Part shown: positions 41,910 through 49,233 of the stretch, in pieces
Numbering within the stretch: position 1 is the stretch's first letter
Layout of the letters: every line of letters begins with the position of its first letter
Source: Desulfocarbo sp964620595
GTDB taxonomy: Bacteria; Desulfobacterota; Desulfarculia; Desulfarculales; Desulfarculaceae
Assembly (NCBI GenBank): GCA_964620595.1
Contig: CAZUHP010000003.1
Coordinates: 62,001 to 126,000, forward strand
Length of the DNA: 64,000 nt
Direction of reading: 5' to 3'
Made by a program: the position numbers and the translations under genes
The notes under the pieces: generated by a model
Databases searched by the model: none
Told to the model about the DNA's origin: nothing
Seen by the model: the letters and a program-made list of their open reading frames with translations, nothing else

Positions 41910-42425
41910 ATGCTCAGCCAGAAGATGTCCGAGGCGATCAACCAGCAGATAAACGCCGAGCTTTACAGCTCCTACCTCTACATGGCCATGGCCGCCTACT
42001 TCGAAGACACCGGGCTGCCCGGCTTTGCCCACTGGATGATGGTCCAGGCCCAGGAGGAGATGACCCACGCCCTGCGCTTCTACCAGCATCTCAACGAGCG
42101 CGGCGGCCGTGCCCTCCTCAAGGCCATCGAGGCCCCTCCCAGCCAGTGGGACTCGCCCCTGGCCTGCATGCAGGCGGTGGCCGAACACGAGGCCAAGGTG
42201 ACCTCCCTGGTAAACGGGCTCATGCGCCTGGCCCGCGAGGAGGACGACTACGCCAGCGAGAGCCTCTTGCAGTGGTTCGTGAAGGAGCAGGTTGAGGAGG
42301 AGGCCAGCGTGGCCGAGGTGGTGGGCAAGCTCAAGCTGGTGGACCAGGCCAAGGGCGGGCTTTTCATGCTGGACAAGGAGCTGGCCGGCCGGGCCTTCAC
42401 CATGCCGCCGGACCTCACCTTCTAA
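41910..42425 (+). CDS. ftn: Ferritin (bacterial non-heme)
   Basis: 171 residues, four-helix ferritin. Ferroxidase ligands are visible: Glu in NAELYSSYLYMA, the EEMTHALRFY pair, and EHEAKV further on. Stores iron and detoxifies Fe(II) with oxygen or peroxide. ATG after AAGGAGGG. Followed by a C-rich array and the octaheme cytochrome gene. Confidence 0.93.
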   Translation: MLSQKMSEAINQQINAELYSSYLYMAMAAYFEDTGLPGFAHWMMVQAQEEMTHALRFYQHLNERGGRALLKAIEAPPSQWDSPLACMQAVAEHEAKVTSLVNGLMRLAREEDDYASESLLQWFVKEQVEEEASVAEVVGKLKLVDQAKGGLFMLDKELAGRAFTMPPDLTF

Positions 42426-42467
42426 GGGTGGCGGAGACCGGGGACGTGGGCGGGGAGTACGGCAGCG

Positions 42468-42545
42468 CCCCCGCCACCACCGCCCCGTCGTCCCCCGTCG
42501 CCCCCCGTCGCCCCCCGTCGCCCCCTGCCGCCCCCGTTGTCCCTG
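42468..42545. repeat. C-rich CCGTCGCCCC array
   Basis: CCCGTCGTCCCC followed by three CCCGTCGCCC units and looser copies, beginning 43 bases after the ferritin stop. Sense strand C-rich. It fills most of the gap before the octaheme cytochrome. Confidence 0.8.
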
Positions 42546-42582
42546 CCCTGGGGGCGTCCCTCTTTCCGGGAGATTGGTTGTC

Positions 42583-44127
42583 ATGCCTTTGCTCAAGACA
42601 AGCCTCACAGCCCTGTTGGCCGGGTTGCTCTGCCTGGCCGCCGCGCCGTTTCCCTCGCCGGCTGCGGAAAAGGCGGCCGCGCCTTCCGCCCCGGTGGTGA
42701 GCGAGGACACCCAGGCCTGCCTGGATTGCCACAGCCTGGCCACCCCCGGCATCGTGGCCGATTGGCGGCGCAGCCGCATGTCCCGCCATACCCCGGCCAT
42801 GGGCCTGAAGGCGCCGGAGCTGGAGCGCCGGGTCAGCGCCCGGGCCCAGGACATACCCCAGCGCCTCAAGGGGGTGGTGGTGGGCTGCGCCGAGTGCCAC
42901 ACCCAGCGGGCCGGGCAGCACCCCGGCACCTTCGACCACCAGGGCTTCCAGGTACACACCGTGGTCTCGCCCCAGGACTGCGCCACCTGCCATCCCTTGG
43001 AGCGCAAGCAGTACGGCCAGAACCTCATGGCCCATGCCCGGGGCAACCTGCTGAACAACCCGGTGTACATGAACCTGGTGAACCACGTGGTCGGCGTGCA
43101 GAAGGCGGCGGGCGGCGTGCTGAGCTATGCCAAGCCCACGGCCGGCGACCTGGCCGAGTCCTGCGTCGCTTGCCATGGCACCGAGGTCAAGGTGCAGGGC
43201 ACCCGCACCGTGGACAACCCGGCGGTGGGCGAGGTCACCGTGGCCAGGCTGAGCGGCTGGCCCAACCGCGGGGTGGGGCGCCGCAACCCGGACGGCTCCC
43301 TGGGCTCCTGCACCCCCTGCCACACCCGCCACCAGTTCGCGGTCCAGATGGCGCGCCAGCCCTATGCCTGCGCCGAGTGCCACAAGGGCCCGGACGTGCC
43401 CGCCTACAAGGTGTACCAGGTGAGCAAGCACGCCGGCGTGTTCCAGGCCATGAACAAGGAATGGGACCTGAAGGCCCTGCCCTGGACCGTGGGCCGCGAC
43501 TTCAGCGCGCCAACCTGCGCGGCCTGCCACCTGAGCCTGTTGGTGGATGCCGAGGGCACGGTGCTGGCCCGGCGCACCCACCGCATGAACGACCGCTTGT
43601 GGTGGCGGCTGATCGGCCTCGTCTACTCCCACCCCCATCCCAAGGACCCGGACACCAGCAAGATCAAGAACGCCGACGGCCTGACCCTGGCCACCACCCT
43701 GGCCGGCCGGCCGGCCAGCCGCTACCTCATCGACGCCCAGGAGCAGGCCGCGCGGCGGGAGCGCATGCGCCAGGTGTGCCTGGCCTGCCACAGCAGCCAG
43801 TGGGTGGAGGGCCAGTTCGCCAGGCTCAAGACGGCCGTGGCCTCGGCCGATGCCATGGTGCTGGCCGCCACCCGGGTCATGCAGGGCATCTGGGCCCAGG
43901 GCTTGGCCCGGGGCCTGGCCCAGGGCGAGAGCCCCTTTGACGAGTACATAGAGCAGTTGTGGGTGGAGCAGTGGCTCTTGTACGCCAACTCGGTGCGCCT
44001 GGCCTCGGCCATGATGGGGCCGGACCTGGGTGTGTTCGAGAACGGGCGCTGGCAGTTGACCAGGACCCTGCGCCACATGCGTGATTGGCAGCGGGCCCGC
44101 TCGGCCCCTCCGGCCAAGGACAAGTAG
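42583..44127 (+). CDS. Exported octaheme cytochrome c, HAO-like
   Basis: 514 residues. Signal peptide (about 28 residues, ends SPAAE), then eight CxxCH motifs: CLDCH, CAECH, CATCH, CVACH, CTPCH, CAECH, CAACH and CLACH. Eight hemes plus the helical C-terminal part (about 420-500, Trp- and Leu-rich) fit the hydroxylamine oxidoreductase-like group of multiheme cytochromes. In anaerobes such proteins often reduce nitrite or hydroxylamine; direction and substrate are inference. No membrane quinol partner (such as a cytochrome c of the NapC type) is next to it. ATG 42583 has GGGAG at a long distance. Confidence 0.8.
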   Translation: MPLLKTSLTALLAGLLCLAAAPFPSPAAEKAAAPSAPVVSEDTQACLDCHSLATPGIVADWRRSRMSRHTPAMGLKAPELERRVSARAQDIPQRLKGVVVGCAECHTQRAGQHPGTFDHQGFQVHTVVSPQDCATCHPLERKQYGQNLMAHARGNLLNNPVYMNLVNHVVGVQKAAGGVLSYAKPTAGDLAESCVACHGTEVKVQGTRTVDNPAVGEVTVARLSGWPNRGVGRRNPDGSLGSCTPCHTRHQFAVQMARQPYACAECHKGPDVPAYKVYQVSKHAGVFQAMNKEWDLKALPWTVGRDFSAPTCAACHLSLLVDAEGTVLARRTHRMNDRLWWRLIGLVYSHPHPKDPDTSKIKNADGLTLATTLAGRPASRYLIDAQEQAARRERMRQVCLACHSSQWVEGQFARLKTAVASADAMVLAATRVMQGIWAQGLARGLAQGESPFDEYIEQLWVEQWLLYANSVRLASAMMGPDLGVFENGRWQLTRTLRHMRDWQRARSAPPAKDK

Positions 44128-44142
44128 ACCCTCCCCCAGCCG

Positions 44143-44195
44143 CGAGGGGGGCGACGGGGGGCGGGGGGCGACGGGGGGCGCGGAGGGCGGCGGAA
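44143..44195. repeat. G-rich GGCGACGG array (CCGTCGCC on the minus strand)
   Basis: Three GGGGGCGACGGGGG-like units in the convergent gap between the octaheme cytochrome and queE. Read on the queE strand it is C-rich and begins about 24 bases after the queE stop. Confidence 0.75.
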
Positions 44196-44218
44196 GGCAG
44201 CGGGGCGTAGGGCGCGCC

Positions 44219-44863
44219 CTATACCCCCCTGGTGTCAGGACCCCAGATGTACTTGTGGAGCTGGAGCTGAAAGCGCACCGGCAGCCGGTCGGCCAAGAGC
44301 CACTCCACCGCCTGGCGCGGCTCCAATTGGCCGTGCACCGTGGAGAGCAGCACCTGGCAGCGCTCGGCCAGCCTCCGCCCGGTGATGACCTCCCGGGCGT
44401 ATTCATAGTCCGCCCGGTCGGCGATGACCAGCTTGACCTCGTCCGTGGGTTTCAGGGCCGCCAGGTTCTGCCAGCGGGTGCGGCCGGCCATGCCCGAGGA
44501 AGGGCACTTGAGGTCCATGATCACGTGCACCCGCTGGTCCAGGCCGCTGATGTCCTCGCAGCCGTTGGTTTCCAACAGCACCGTGTGGCCGGCCCGGCAC
44601 AGGGCGCCGAGCAGGGCAGGGGTCGCGGCCTGGGCCAACGGCTCGCCGCCGGTCACCTCCACCAGCTCCAGCTCCAGCGCGGCCACCCGGGCCAGCACCT
44701 GGGCCTGGTCCATCTCCTGGCCGCCGCTTCGGGCGTAGACCGTGTCGCACCAGCGGCACTCCAGGGGGCAGCCGGCCAGGCGCACGAAGGCGCAGGGCAG
44801 GCCGGCCCAGGAGGATTCACCCTGGATGCTGGAGAATATTTCGCTCACCCGCAGCCGGTCCAT
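44219..44863 (-). CDS. queE: 7-carboxy-7-deazaguanine synthase QueE
   Basis: 214-residue radical-SAM enzyme. Cluster-binding CPLECRWCDT follows GESSWAGLPCAFVRLAGC; VTGGEPL is the SAM region and LETNGCEDI follows. Makes the deazapurine ring for queuosine. A short ring-contraction family length is typical. No queC or queD is adjacent, but a QueG-like gene is at 58.5 kb. The ATG has no ribosome binding site; see the promoter that would make it leaderless. Confidence 0.92.
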   Translation of the reverse strand: MDRLRVSEIFSSIQGESSWAGLPCAFVRLAGCPLECRWCDTVYARSGGQEMDQAQVLARVAALELELVEVTGGEPLAQAATPALLGALCRAGHTVLLETNGCEDISGLDQRVHVIMDLKCPSSGMAGRTRWQNLAALKPTDEVKLVIADRADYEYAREVITGRRLAERCQVLLSTVHGQLEPRQAVEWLLADRLPVRFQLQLHKYIWGPDTRGV

Positions 44864-44869
44864 GCCAGA

Positions 44870-44898
44870 TGCTTAGCACAGCCCGGGGGCGGCCACAA
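44870..44898 (-). promoter_or_regulatory. Candidate queE promoter
   Basis: Minus strand: TTGTGG (44898-44893), 17 bases, TAAGCA (44875-44870). The start would fall within a base or two of the queE ATG. The -10 is weak (TA only). Confidence 0.4.
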
Positions 44899-44908
44899 GC
44901 GGCCGGGC

Positions 44909-44937
44909 TTGACAGGACCGGCCGGGGGGCCTATTGA
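44909..44937 (+). promoter_or_regulatory. Candidate promoter of the iron-sulfur protein gene
   Basis: Perfect TTGACA (44909-44914), 17 bases, TATTGA (44932-44937). Start near 44944 gives a 37-base leader. The -35 and next 13 bases are identical to 48421-48439. Confidence 0.5.
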
Positions 44938-44980
44938 TGGGGCCTGAGTGTGGCGCCCCACATTCTCCAAGGAGACAGAT

Positions 44981-45979
44981 ATGGACTCCCGTTATCAGAA
45001 GCTGGCCGAGCGCATCGGCCTGGGGCACTCGGAGCGCATCGCCGGCCTCTTCGCCCTCATCGCCGACCCGGTGGAGGCGGACATAATGCTGGCCATGCCC
45101 GGCCAACCGGCGGAGATAGCCGCCAAGCTGGGCCTGGCCGAGGACGAGGTGGTCGGCCGCATCCAGGAGCTGTTCCGCCGGGGGGTGGCCTTCCCCTCAG
45201 GCAAGACCGACCCGCCCACCTGGCGCATGTGCCGCGATTTGATCCAGTTCCACGACGCCTCCCTGCTCTGGCCCGAGGCACCCCCGGAGTTTCTGGACCT
45301 GTGGCGGGATTTCATGAACCAGGAGTGGTTCGGCCTGGCCAAGGCCTTTTCCCGCAAGATGCCCAAGCCCTTCACCCGGGTCATCCCGGTGGGCGTCTCC
45401 ATTCAGCCCCGCACCCAGATACTGAACTTCGAGAGCGTGAAGGACATCATCCAGAACGCCCGCAGCATCTCGGTGACCAAGTGCACCTGCCGGCTTTCCA
45501 TGCGCGAGTGCGACCGGCCCCTGGAGACCTGCCTCCAGGTGAACAAGGCCGCGGACTACAACCTGGCCCGGGGCACCGGCCGCGAGCTGACCAAGGACCA
45601 GGCCCTGGAGCTGCTCAAGGAGTGCGAGGAGGCGGGCCTGATCCACGTGACCATGAACCGCTCCGAGGCGGACAATTTCATCTGCAACTGCTGCCCCTGC
45701 TGCTGCCAGACCATGCCGGTGCTCATCAAGGGCGGCATCCACGTGATCGATCCCAGCCGCTTCGTGGCCACCATCGACGCCGAGGCCTGCTCGGGCTGCG
45801 GCCTGTGCCACGACCGCTGCTACTTCGGGGCCATCTCCTGGAGCGAGGACGAAGGCTCGGCCAGCCAGGTGGACCCCGACAAGTGCATGGGCTGCGGCCT
45901 GTGCCTGGTCACCTGCCCGGAAGAGGCCATCGACCTGAGCGAGGTCCGCGAAGCCGGCTTCGTGCCCGGCGCTGCCTGA
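44981..45979 (+). CDS. Multi-cluster 4Fe-4S protein with N-terminal helical domain
   Basis: 332 residues. An N-terminal region (about 1-110) of winged-helix-like helices precedes a middle part with unusual cysteine groups (CTCRLSMREC and CNCCPCCCQ) and a C-terminal bacterial ferredoxin pair (CSGCGLCHDRCYFGA, CMGCGLCLVTCPEEA). The ferredoxin end should carry two 4Fe-4S clusters; the middle Cys set may bind more. Members are common in sulfate reducers and methanogens without a fixed role; electron transfer in the cytoplasm is the safe call. AAGGAG lies before the ATG. Alone in its unit. Confidence 0.8.
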   Translation: MDSRYQKLAERIGLGHSERIAGLFALIADPVEADIMLAMPGQPAEIAAKLGLAEDEVVGRIQELFRRGVAFPSGKTDPPTWRMCRDLIQFHDASLLWPEAPPEFLDLWRDFMNQEWFGLAKAFSRKMPKPFTRVIPVGVSIQPRTQILNFESVKDIIQNARSISVTKCTCRLSMRECDRPLETCLQVNKAADYNLARGTGRELTKDQALELLKECEEAGLIHVTMNRSEADNFICNCCPCCCQTMPVLIKGGIHVIDPSRFVATIDAEACSGCGLCHDRCYFGAISWSEDEGSASQVDPDKCMGCGLCLVTCPEEAIDLSEVREAGFVPGAA

Positions 45980-46229
45980 CAAGGGCAAGGCCTGCGCCTC
46001 CCCCTGGCGGGGGGGTGCAGGTCGCTGCCGCCCGCGGGAACCAGGGGGGGGCTGGGCTCGCCGCTGATATAAGACTATTTTTGTCTTAGCTGTTTCCTTG
46101 TCCGCACCAAGCTGCTACGCTTGAAAAATAGCGGTCAACCGCATCCATGGTCCCACCGCCCGCCCCCGGCGGGGTGGCGGCGGTTTGCTTTGCCCACAAA
46201 ACCATGACCCCAAAAGCGAGGTTCACGTC
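45980..46229. other. Gap before mscS with a short hairpin
   Basis: 250 bases without a gene. A GC hairpin-like run near 46000-46020 may end the iron-sulfur gene. TAAGAC and GTCTTA (about 46070-46088) form a 6-bp hairpin over an AT-rich stretch. No promoter of good score is evident. Confidence 0.3.
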
Positions 46230-47057
46230 ATGCAAGAATTGTTTGTCACGGCTCAACAGTGGCTGGTCCTTTACGGCCTAAAGGTGGTCGGCGCGATTGT
46301 CATCCTGGTGGTCGGCCTGTGGGCCGCCAGGGGGGCGGCCCGCTTGTTGGCGCGGGTCTTGCGCAAGGCCAAGGTGGAGGAAACCCTGGTGACCTTCAGC
46401 GGCAACACGGCCCGGTTCCTGTTCCTGGCTTTTGTGGTCATAGCCGCCCTCAACCAACTGGGCGTGCAGACAACCTCCCTGATCGCGGTGTTGGGTGCCG
46501 CCAGTTTGGCCGTGGGCCTGGCCTTGCGGAACCAGCTCTCCAGTCTGGCCGCCGGGGTGCTGCTCCTGCTCACCAGGCCGTTCAAGATAGGCGACTTGGT
46601 GGAGCTGGCCGGCACCCTGGGCACGGTGGAGGCCATCACCATGCTCAACACCCGGCTCAAGGTGGCTGACGGCACGGTGGTCATCCTGTCCAACACCACG
46701 GTCTATGGCTCCAAGATCGTCAACTACTTCACCACGCCCGAGCGGCGCATCCAACTGGTGTTCGGCATCGACTACAGCGACGACGTGCAGCAGGCCAAGA
46801 AGATCCTGCTGGAGATCATGGAGCAGGACGAGCGGGTGCTCTCCGAGCCCGAGCCCACGGTGTGGCTCAGCGAGCTGGCCGACTCCAGCGTGAACCTCAT
46901 CGCCCGCTGCTGGGTCGATAACCGCCACTTCTGGGCGGTCCGCTGCGACCTGCTGGAGAAGGTCAAGGCCGCCTTCGACCAAGCGGGCATCAGCTTCCCC
47001 TTTCCCCAGCAGGACGTGCACCTCAAGGGCGAGATTCCCCTGCAGAGCGCGGCCTGA
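46230..47057 (+). CDS. mscS: Small-conductance mechanosensitive channel MscS
   Basis: 275 residues, standard MscS: three membrane helices, the pore helix GLALRNQLSSLAAGVLLLLTRPFKIGD with the Gly/Ala pattern, then the cytoplasmic beta and alpha/beta cage ending WAVRCDLLEKVKAAFDQAGISFPFPQQDVH. Opens on membrane tension to release solutes. GAGG before ATG 46230. Convergent with the MFS gene across a G-rich array. Confidence 0.95.
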   Translation: MQELFVTAQQWLVLYGLKVVGAIVILVVGLWAARGAARLLARVLRKAKVEETLVTFSGNTARFLFLAFVVIAALNQLGVQTTSLIAVLGAASLAVGLALRNQLSSLAAGVLLLLTRPFKIGDLVELAGTLGTVEAITMLNTRLKVADGTVVILSNTTVYGSKIVNYFTTPERRIQLVFGIDYSDDVQQAKKILLEIMEQDERVLSEPEPTVWLSELADSSVNLIARCWVDNRHFWAVRCDLLEKVKAAFDQAGISFPFPQQDVHLKGEIPLQSAA

Positions 47058-47084
47058 GCCCTGGCCCTGCCCCTTGCCGCCCCC

Positions 47085-47158
47085 AGCGACGGGGGGCGAC
47101 GGGGGGGGCGACGGGGGGGCGGGGGCGACGGGGGGCGACGTGGGGGGCAGCGGGGGGC
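47085..47158. repeat. G-rich GGCGACGG array (CCGTCGCC on the minus strand)
   Basis: Four GGCGACGGGGG units plus variants, 28 bases after the mscS stop and 20 bases beyond the MFS stop on the other strand. On the MFS sense strand it is C-rich. Confidence 0.8.
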
Positions 47159-47177
47159 GTAAAGGGGCGGGGCTTGT

Positions 47178-48350
47178 CTACCCCGGCAGGGGCCGGGAGG
47201 CCAGGCGGTGCTCCCAGAGGCCCAGGCCAAAAGGCACGCCCAGTATGCCCAGCCCCAGCCCGGCCACGGCCGGCCAGCCGCCCAGGCCGTAGGCCCAGCC
47301 GCTGGCCGTGATGCCGCACCAGCCGCCCAGGTAGTAGAACAACACGTAGAGCGAGTTGGCCCGCCCCTGGCCCTGGGCCAGGCGCCGGTTGAGGGCGCCG
47401 GCCGCGGCCGAGTGTATTGCAAAGTGCCCGGCGCAGACCAGGGTGAGGCCGGCCGCCACCGCGGCCAGGCTGGGCAGCAAGCTCAAGCCCACCGCCAGGG
47501 CGAAGACCAGCGAGCCCAGGACGGTGGTGAGCCCGTTGCCCAGCCGGTTGGCCGTCTTGCCCGCCAGGGGACCCGCCAGGGCCCCCATGAGGTAGGAGAG
47601 GTAGAGCAGGGTGATGAGGGTGGTCCCCGCCTCAAAGGGCGGGCCGGCCAGGTAGAAGGGCATGTAGTTGAACACCGAGGAGAACACGAACATGGAGCTG
47701 AAGGTGATCGCAAAGGGACGCAATATCTCCGGCCGCCCCAGCAGGCCGGCCAGGCCGGCTTGATCCGCGGTTTCCTTGGTTCGGGCCTGCTCCGGCGGCA
47801 GCCAGCGCAGGGCGGCCACCCCGGCCAGGAGCAGCACCCCGCCGCCCAGGTAGAACGAAAGCCGCCAGTAGGCGGCCCCGCAGAACCCGCCCAGCAGGCG
47901 GGAGGCCAGCCCGCCCAGCACCGTGGCCGACACATAGGAGCCCATGGCCAGGTTGAGCCTTTCGCTGGGCAGGCTGCGGCTCAGGTAGGCGGCCAGGCAG
48001 GTGGTGAGGGCGGGGATGAAGAGCCCCTGCACCAGTCTTCCCCCCACCAGCACCCACAGGCCCTGGCTGAGGGCGCAGAGCACGCCTGCCCCGGCCACCG
48101 CCGAGACGCCGGCCAGGATGAGGGGCTTTATGGCCACCCGGTCGGCCAGGAGGCCGAAGGGCAGGTTGGCCAGGCAGATGCCCAGGATCACCGCCGAGAC
48201 GGTGAGCGCCGCGGCCGGGGCGCCCACGCCCAGTTCCCGGGCCAGGGCGGGCTGCACCGGCTGGGTGAGGTAGATGTTGACAAAGGCCGCGGCCACCAGG
48301 GAAAAGACCACTGCTTGCAGGGCCAGGTATTTGGGTTTCGCCGCTGGCAT
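47178..48350 (-). CDS. MFS transporter, 12 membrane segments
   Basis: 390 residues, major facilitator superfamily, with the loop-2/3 motif FGLLADRVAIKPLI and the N-terminal TQPVQPALARELGV typical of YnfM/arabinose-efflux-like drug or metabolite exporters. Substrate unknown. ATG at 48350; the reading frame is open further upstream through dispersed repeat copy B, but no ribosome binding site supports those starts. Upstream lie the repeat and a palindrome around a -10. Confidence 0.88.
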   Translation of the reverse strand: MPAAKPKYLALQAVVFSLVAAAFVNIYLTQPVQPALARELGVGAPAAALTVSAVILGICLANLPFGLLADRVAIKPLILAGVSAVAGAGVLCALSQGLWVLVGGRLVQGLFIPALTTCLAAYLSRSLPSERLNLAMGSYVSATVLGGLASRLLGGFCGAAYWRLSFYLGGGVLLLAGVAALRWLPPEQARTKETADQAGLAGLLGRPEILRPFAITFSSMFVFSSVFNYMPFYLAGPPFEAGTTLITLLYLSYLMGALAGPLAGKTANRLGNGLTTVLGSLVFALAVGLSLLPSLAAVAAGLTLVCAGHFAIHSAAAGALNRRLAQGQGRANSLYVLFYYLGGWCGITASGWAYGLGGWPAVAGLGLGILGVPFGLGLWEHRLASRPLPG

Positions 48351-48398
48351 GGCCTGCCCGCCCCCCGAAAAGAGAGGCTCATCCGGGTAATTCTTGGG

Positions 48399-48482
48399 CC
48401 ATCCTTTTGGGACTGTGGCCTTGACAGGACCGGCCGGGGATGATCTCTGAAAGCGCCCCGTCATTTGCCGGAAGAGCCAAAA
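48399..48482 (-). repeat. 84-bp dispersed leader repeat, copy B (before the MFS gene)
   Basis: Read on the minus strand it starts TTTTGGCTCTTCCGGC and aligns without gaps to 29439-29522 (about 80% identity). It lies between the candidate MFS -10 and the ATG, 48 bases before the start. Orientation relative to the downstream gene is the same as for copy A. Confidence 0.75.
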
Positions 48483-48488
48483 AAGAAC

Positions 48489-48518
48489 AGCGCCCGGATT
48501 ATATCACTATCGGGCGCT
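48489..48518 (-). promoter_or_regulatory. Palindrome enclosing a -10, before the MFS gene
   Basis: Arms AGCGCCCG (48489-48496) and CGGGCGCT (48511-48518) flank a 14-base AT-rich centre that contains a perfect TATAAT on the minus strand (48503-48498). The -35 position is poor (ATCCGG). The arrangement fits a repressor operator over the promoter, or a hairpin. Confidence 0.4.
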
Positions 48519-48529
48519 GCCCGGATATT

Positions 48530-48554
48530 GCGGCCCGCCTGGCAGGCGGGCCGC
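48530..48554 (-). terminator. Terminator-like hairpin after hsp20
   Basis: Perfect 10-bp GC arms (48530-48539 and 48545-48554) with a five-base loop, 36 bases past the hsp20 stop, followed on the minus strand by AATAT rather than a T run. Confidence 0.5.
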
Positions 48555-48590
48555 GCAAGGCTGCTGGTGGTTGGAGGATCGGGCCGTGGC

Positions 48591-49040
48591 TCAGGCGCCC
48601 TTCACCTCGATGCGCGCGGTACCGGCCTTCTCGGCCTTGGGCAGGGTCACCTTGAGCACCCCGTCCTTGTGGGTGGCGCTCAGCTTGGCACGGTCCACCT
48701 CCACCGGGATGCGGAAGCTGCGCTGGAACTTGCCGTAGCTGCGCTCCACCAGGTGGTAGTCACCCTTTTCCTCCTCGCGCTCGTCCTTTTTCTCACCCTT
48801 GATGGTCAGGATGTCGCCGGTCAGGGTGAGCTCGATGTCCTCGGGCTTGAGGCCAGGCACCTCGGCAGTGATCTCGATGGCCTCCTCGGTTTCTTTCACA
48901 TCCACCTTGGGAACGAAGAGTTCCTCCCGTCCGAAAGCGGGCAACTCGGCGCCCTCAAAGAACCTGCTGAGCAGGCCGTCGAAATCTCTGCGAAGCTTGC
49001 CCAGGGACCCGAAACCGGCATAAGGCATGAGCTCGAACAT
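48591..49040 (-). CDS. hsp20: Small heat shock protein Hsp20
   Basis: 149 residues. Alpha-crystallin domain about 45-140, with VPGLKPEDIELTLTGDILTIKGE and the closing DGVLKVTLPKAE (G-x-L motif). ATP-independent holdase. A perfect AAGGAGGT lies before the ATG. The promoter region is back-to-back with that of ftsH, another stress gene. Confidence 0.93.
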   Translation of the reverse strand: MFELMPYAGFGSLGKLRRDFDGLLSRFFEGAELPAFGREELFVPKVDVKETEEAIEITAEVPGLKPEDIELTLTGDILTIKGEKKDEREEEKGDYHLVERSYGKFQRSFRIPVEVDRAKLSATHKDGVLKVTLPKAEKAGTARIEVKGA

Positions 49041-49089
49041 GGTTTACCTCCTTGCTATGGTTCTGGGTATGGGTTCTGGTTGCAATTGA

Positions 49090-49118
49090 AAAGTAAGTAC
49101 GCCCCCCGGGCTTGTCAA
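49090..49118 (-). promoter_or_regulatory. Candidate hsp20 promoter
   Basis: Minus strand: perfect TTGACA (49118-49113), 17 bases, TACTTT (49095-49090). No sigma-32 -10 (CCCAT type) or CIRCE element is seen. Downstream, two near-identical copies of a CCAGAACC(C)ATA motif lie in tandem at 49056-49079. Confidence 0.5.
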
Positions 49119-49127
49119 GCTGGGCTA

Positions 49128-49156
49128 TTGACCGGAAGGCATACCCACAGTAGCCT
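49128..49156 (+). promoter_or_regulatory. Candidate ftsH promoter
   Basis: TTGACC (49128-49133), 17 bases, TAGCCT (49151-49156). Its -35 is ten bases from that of the divergent hsp20 promoter. A start near 49163 would give a 70-base leader. Confidence 0.4.
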
Positions 49157-49233
49157 ATTTTAAAGTGGTTGCATGTTTAACCCCCCCGGGGGGCTGTCTA
49201 TGGCGTCTCCGCGGGGGCGCAGGGAGAAGGCTT

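Noticed and set aside
49165..49233. GTG start adding 23 residues to FtsH
   Set aside because: Extension is not FtsH-like, and the TTG at 49234 has a good ribosome binding site.
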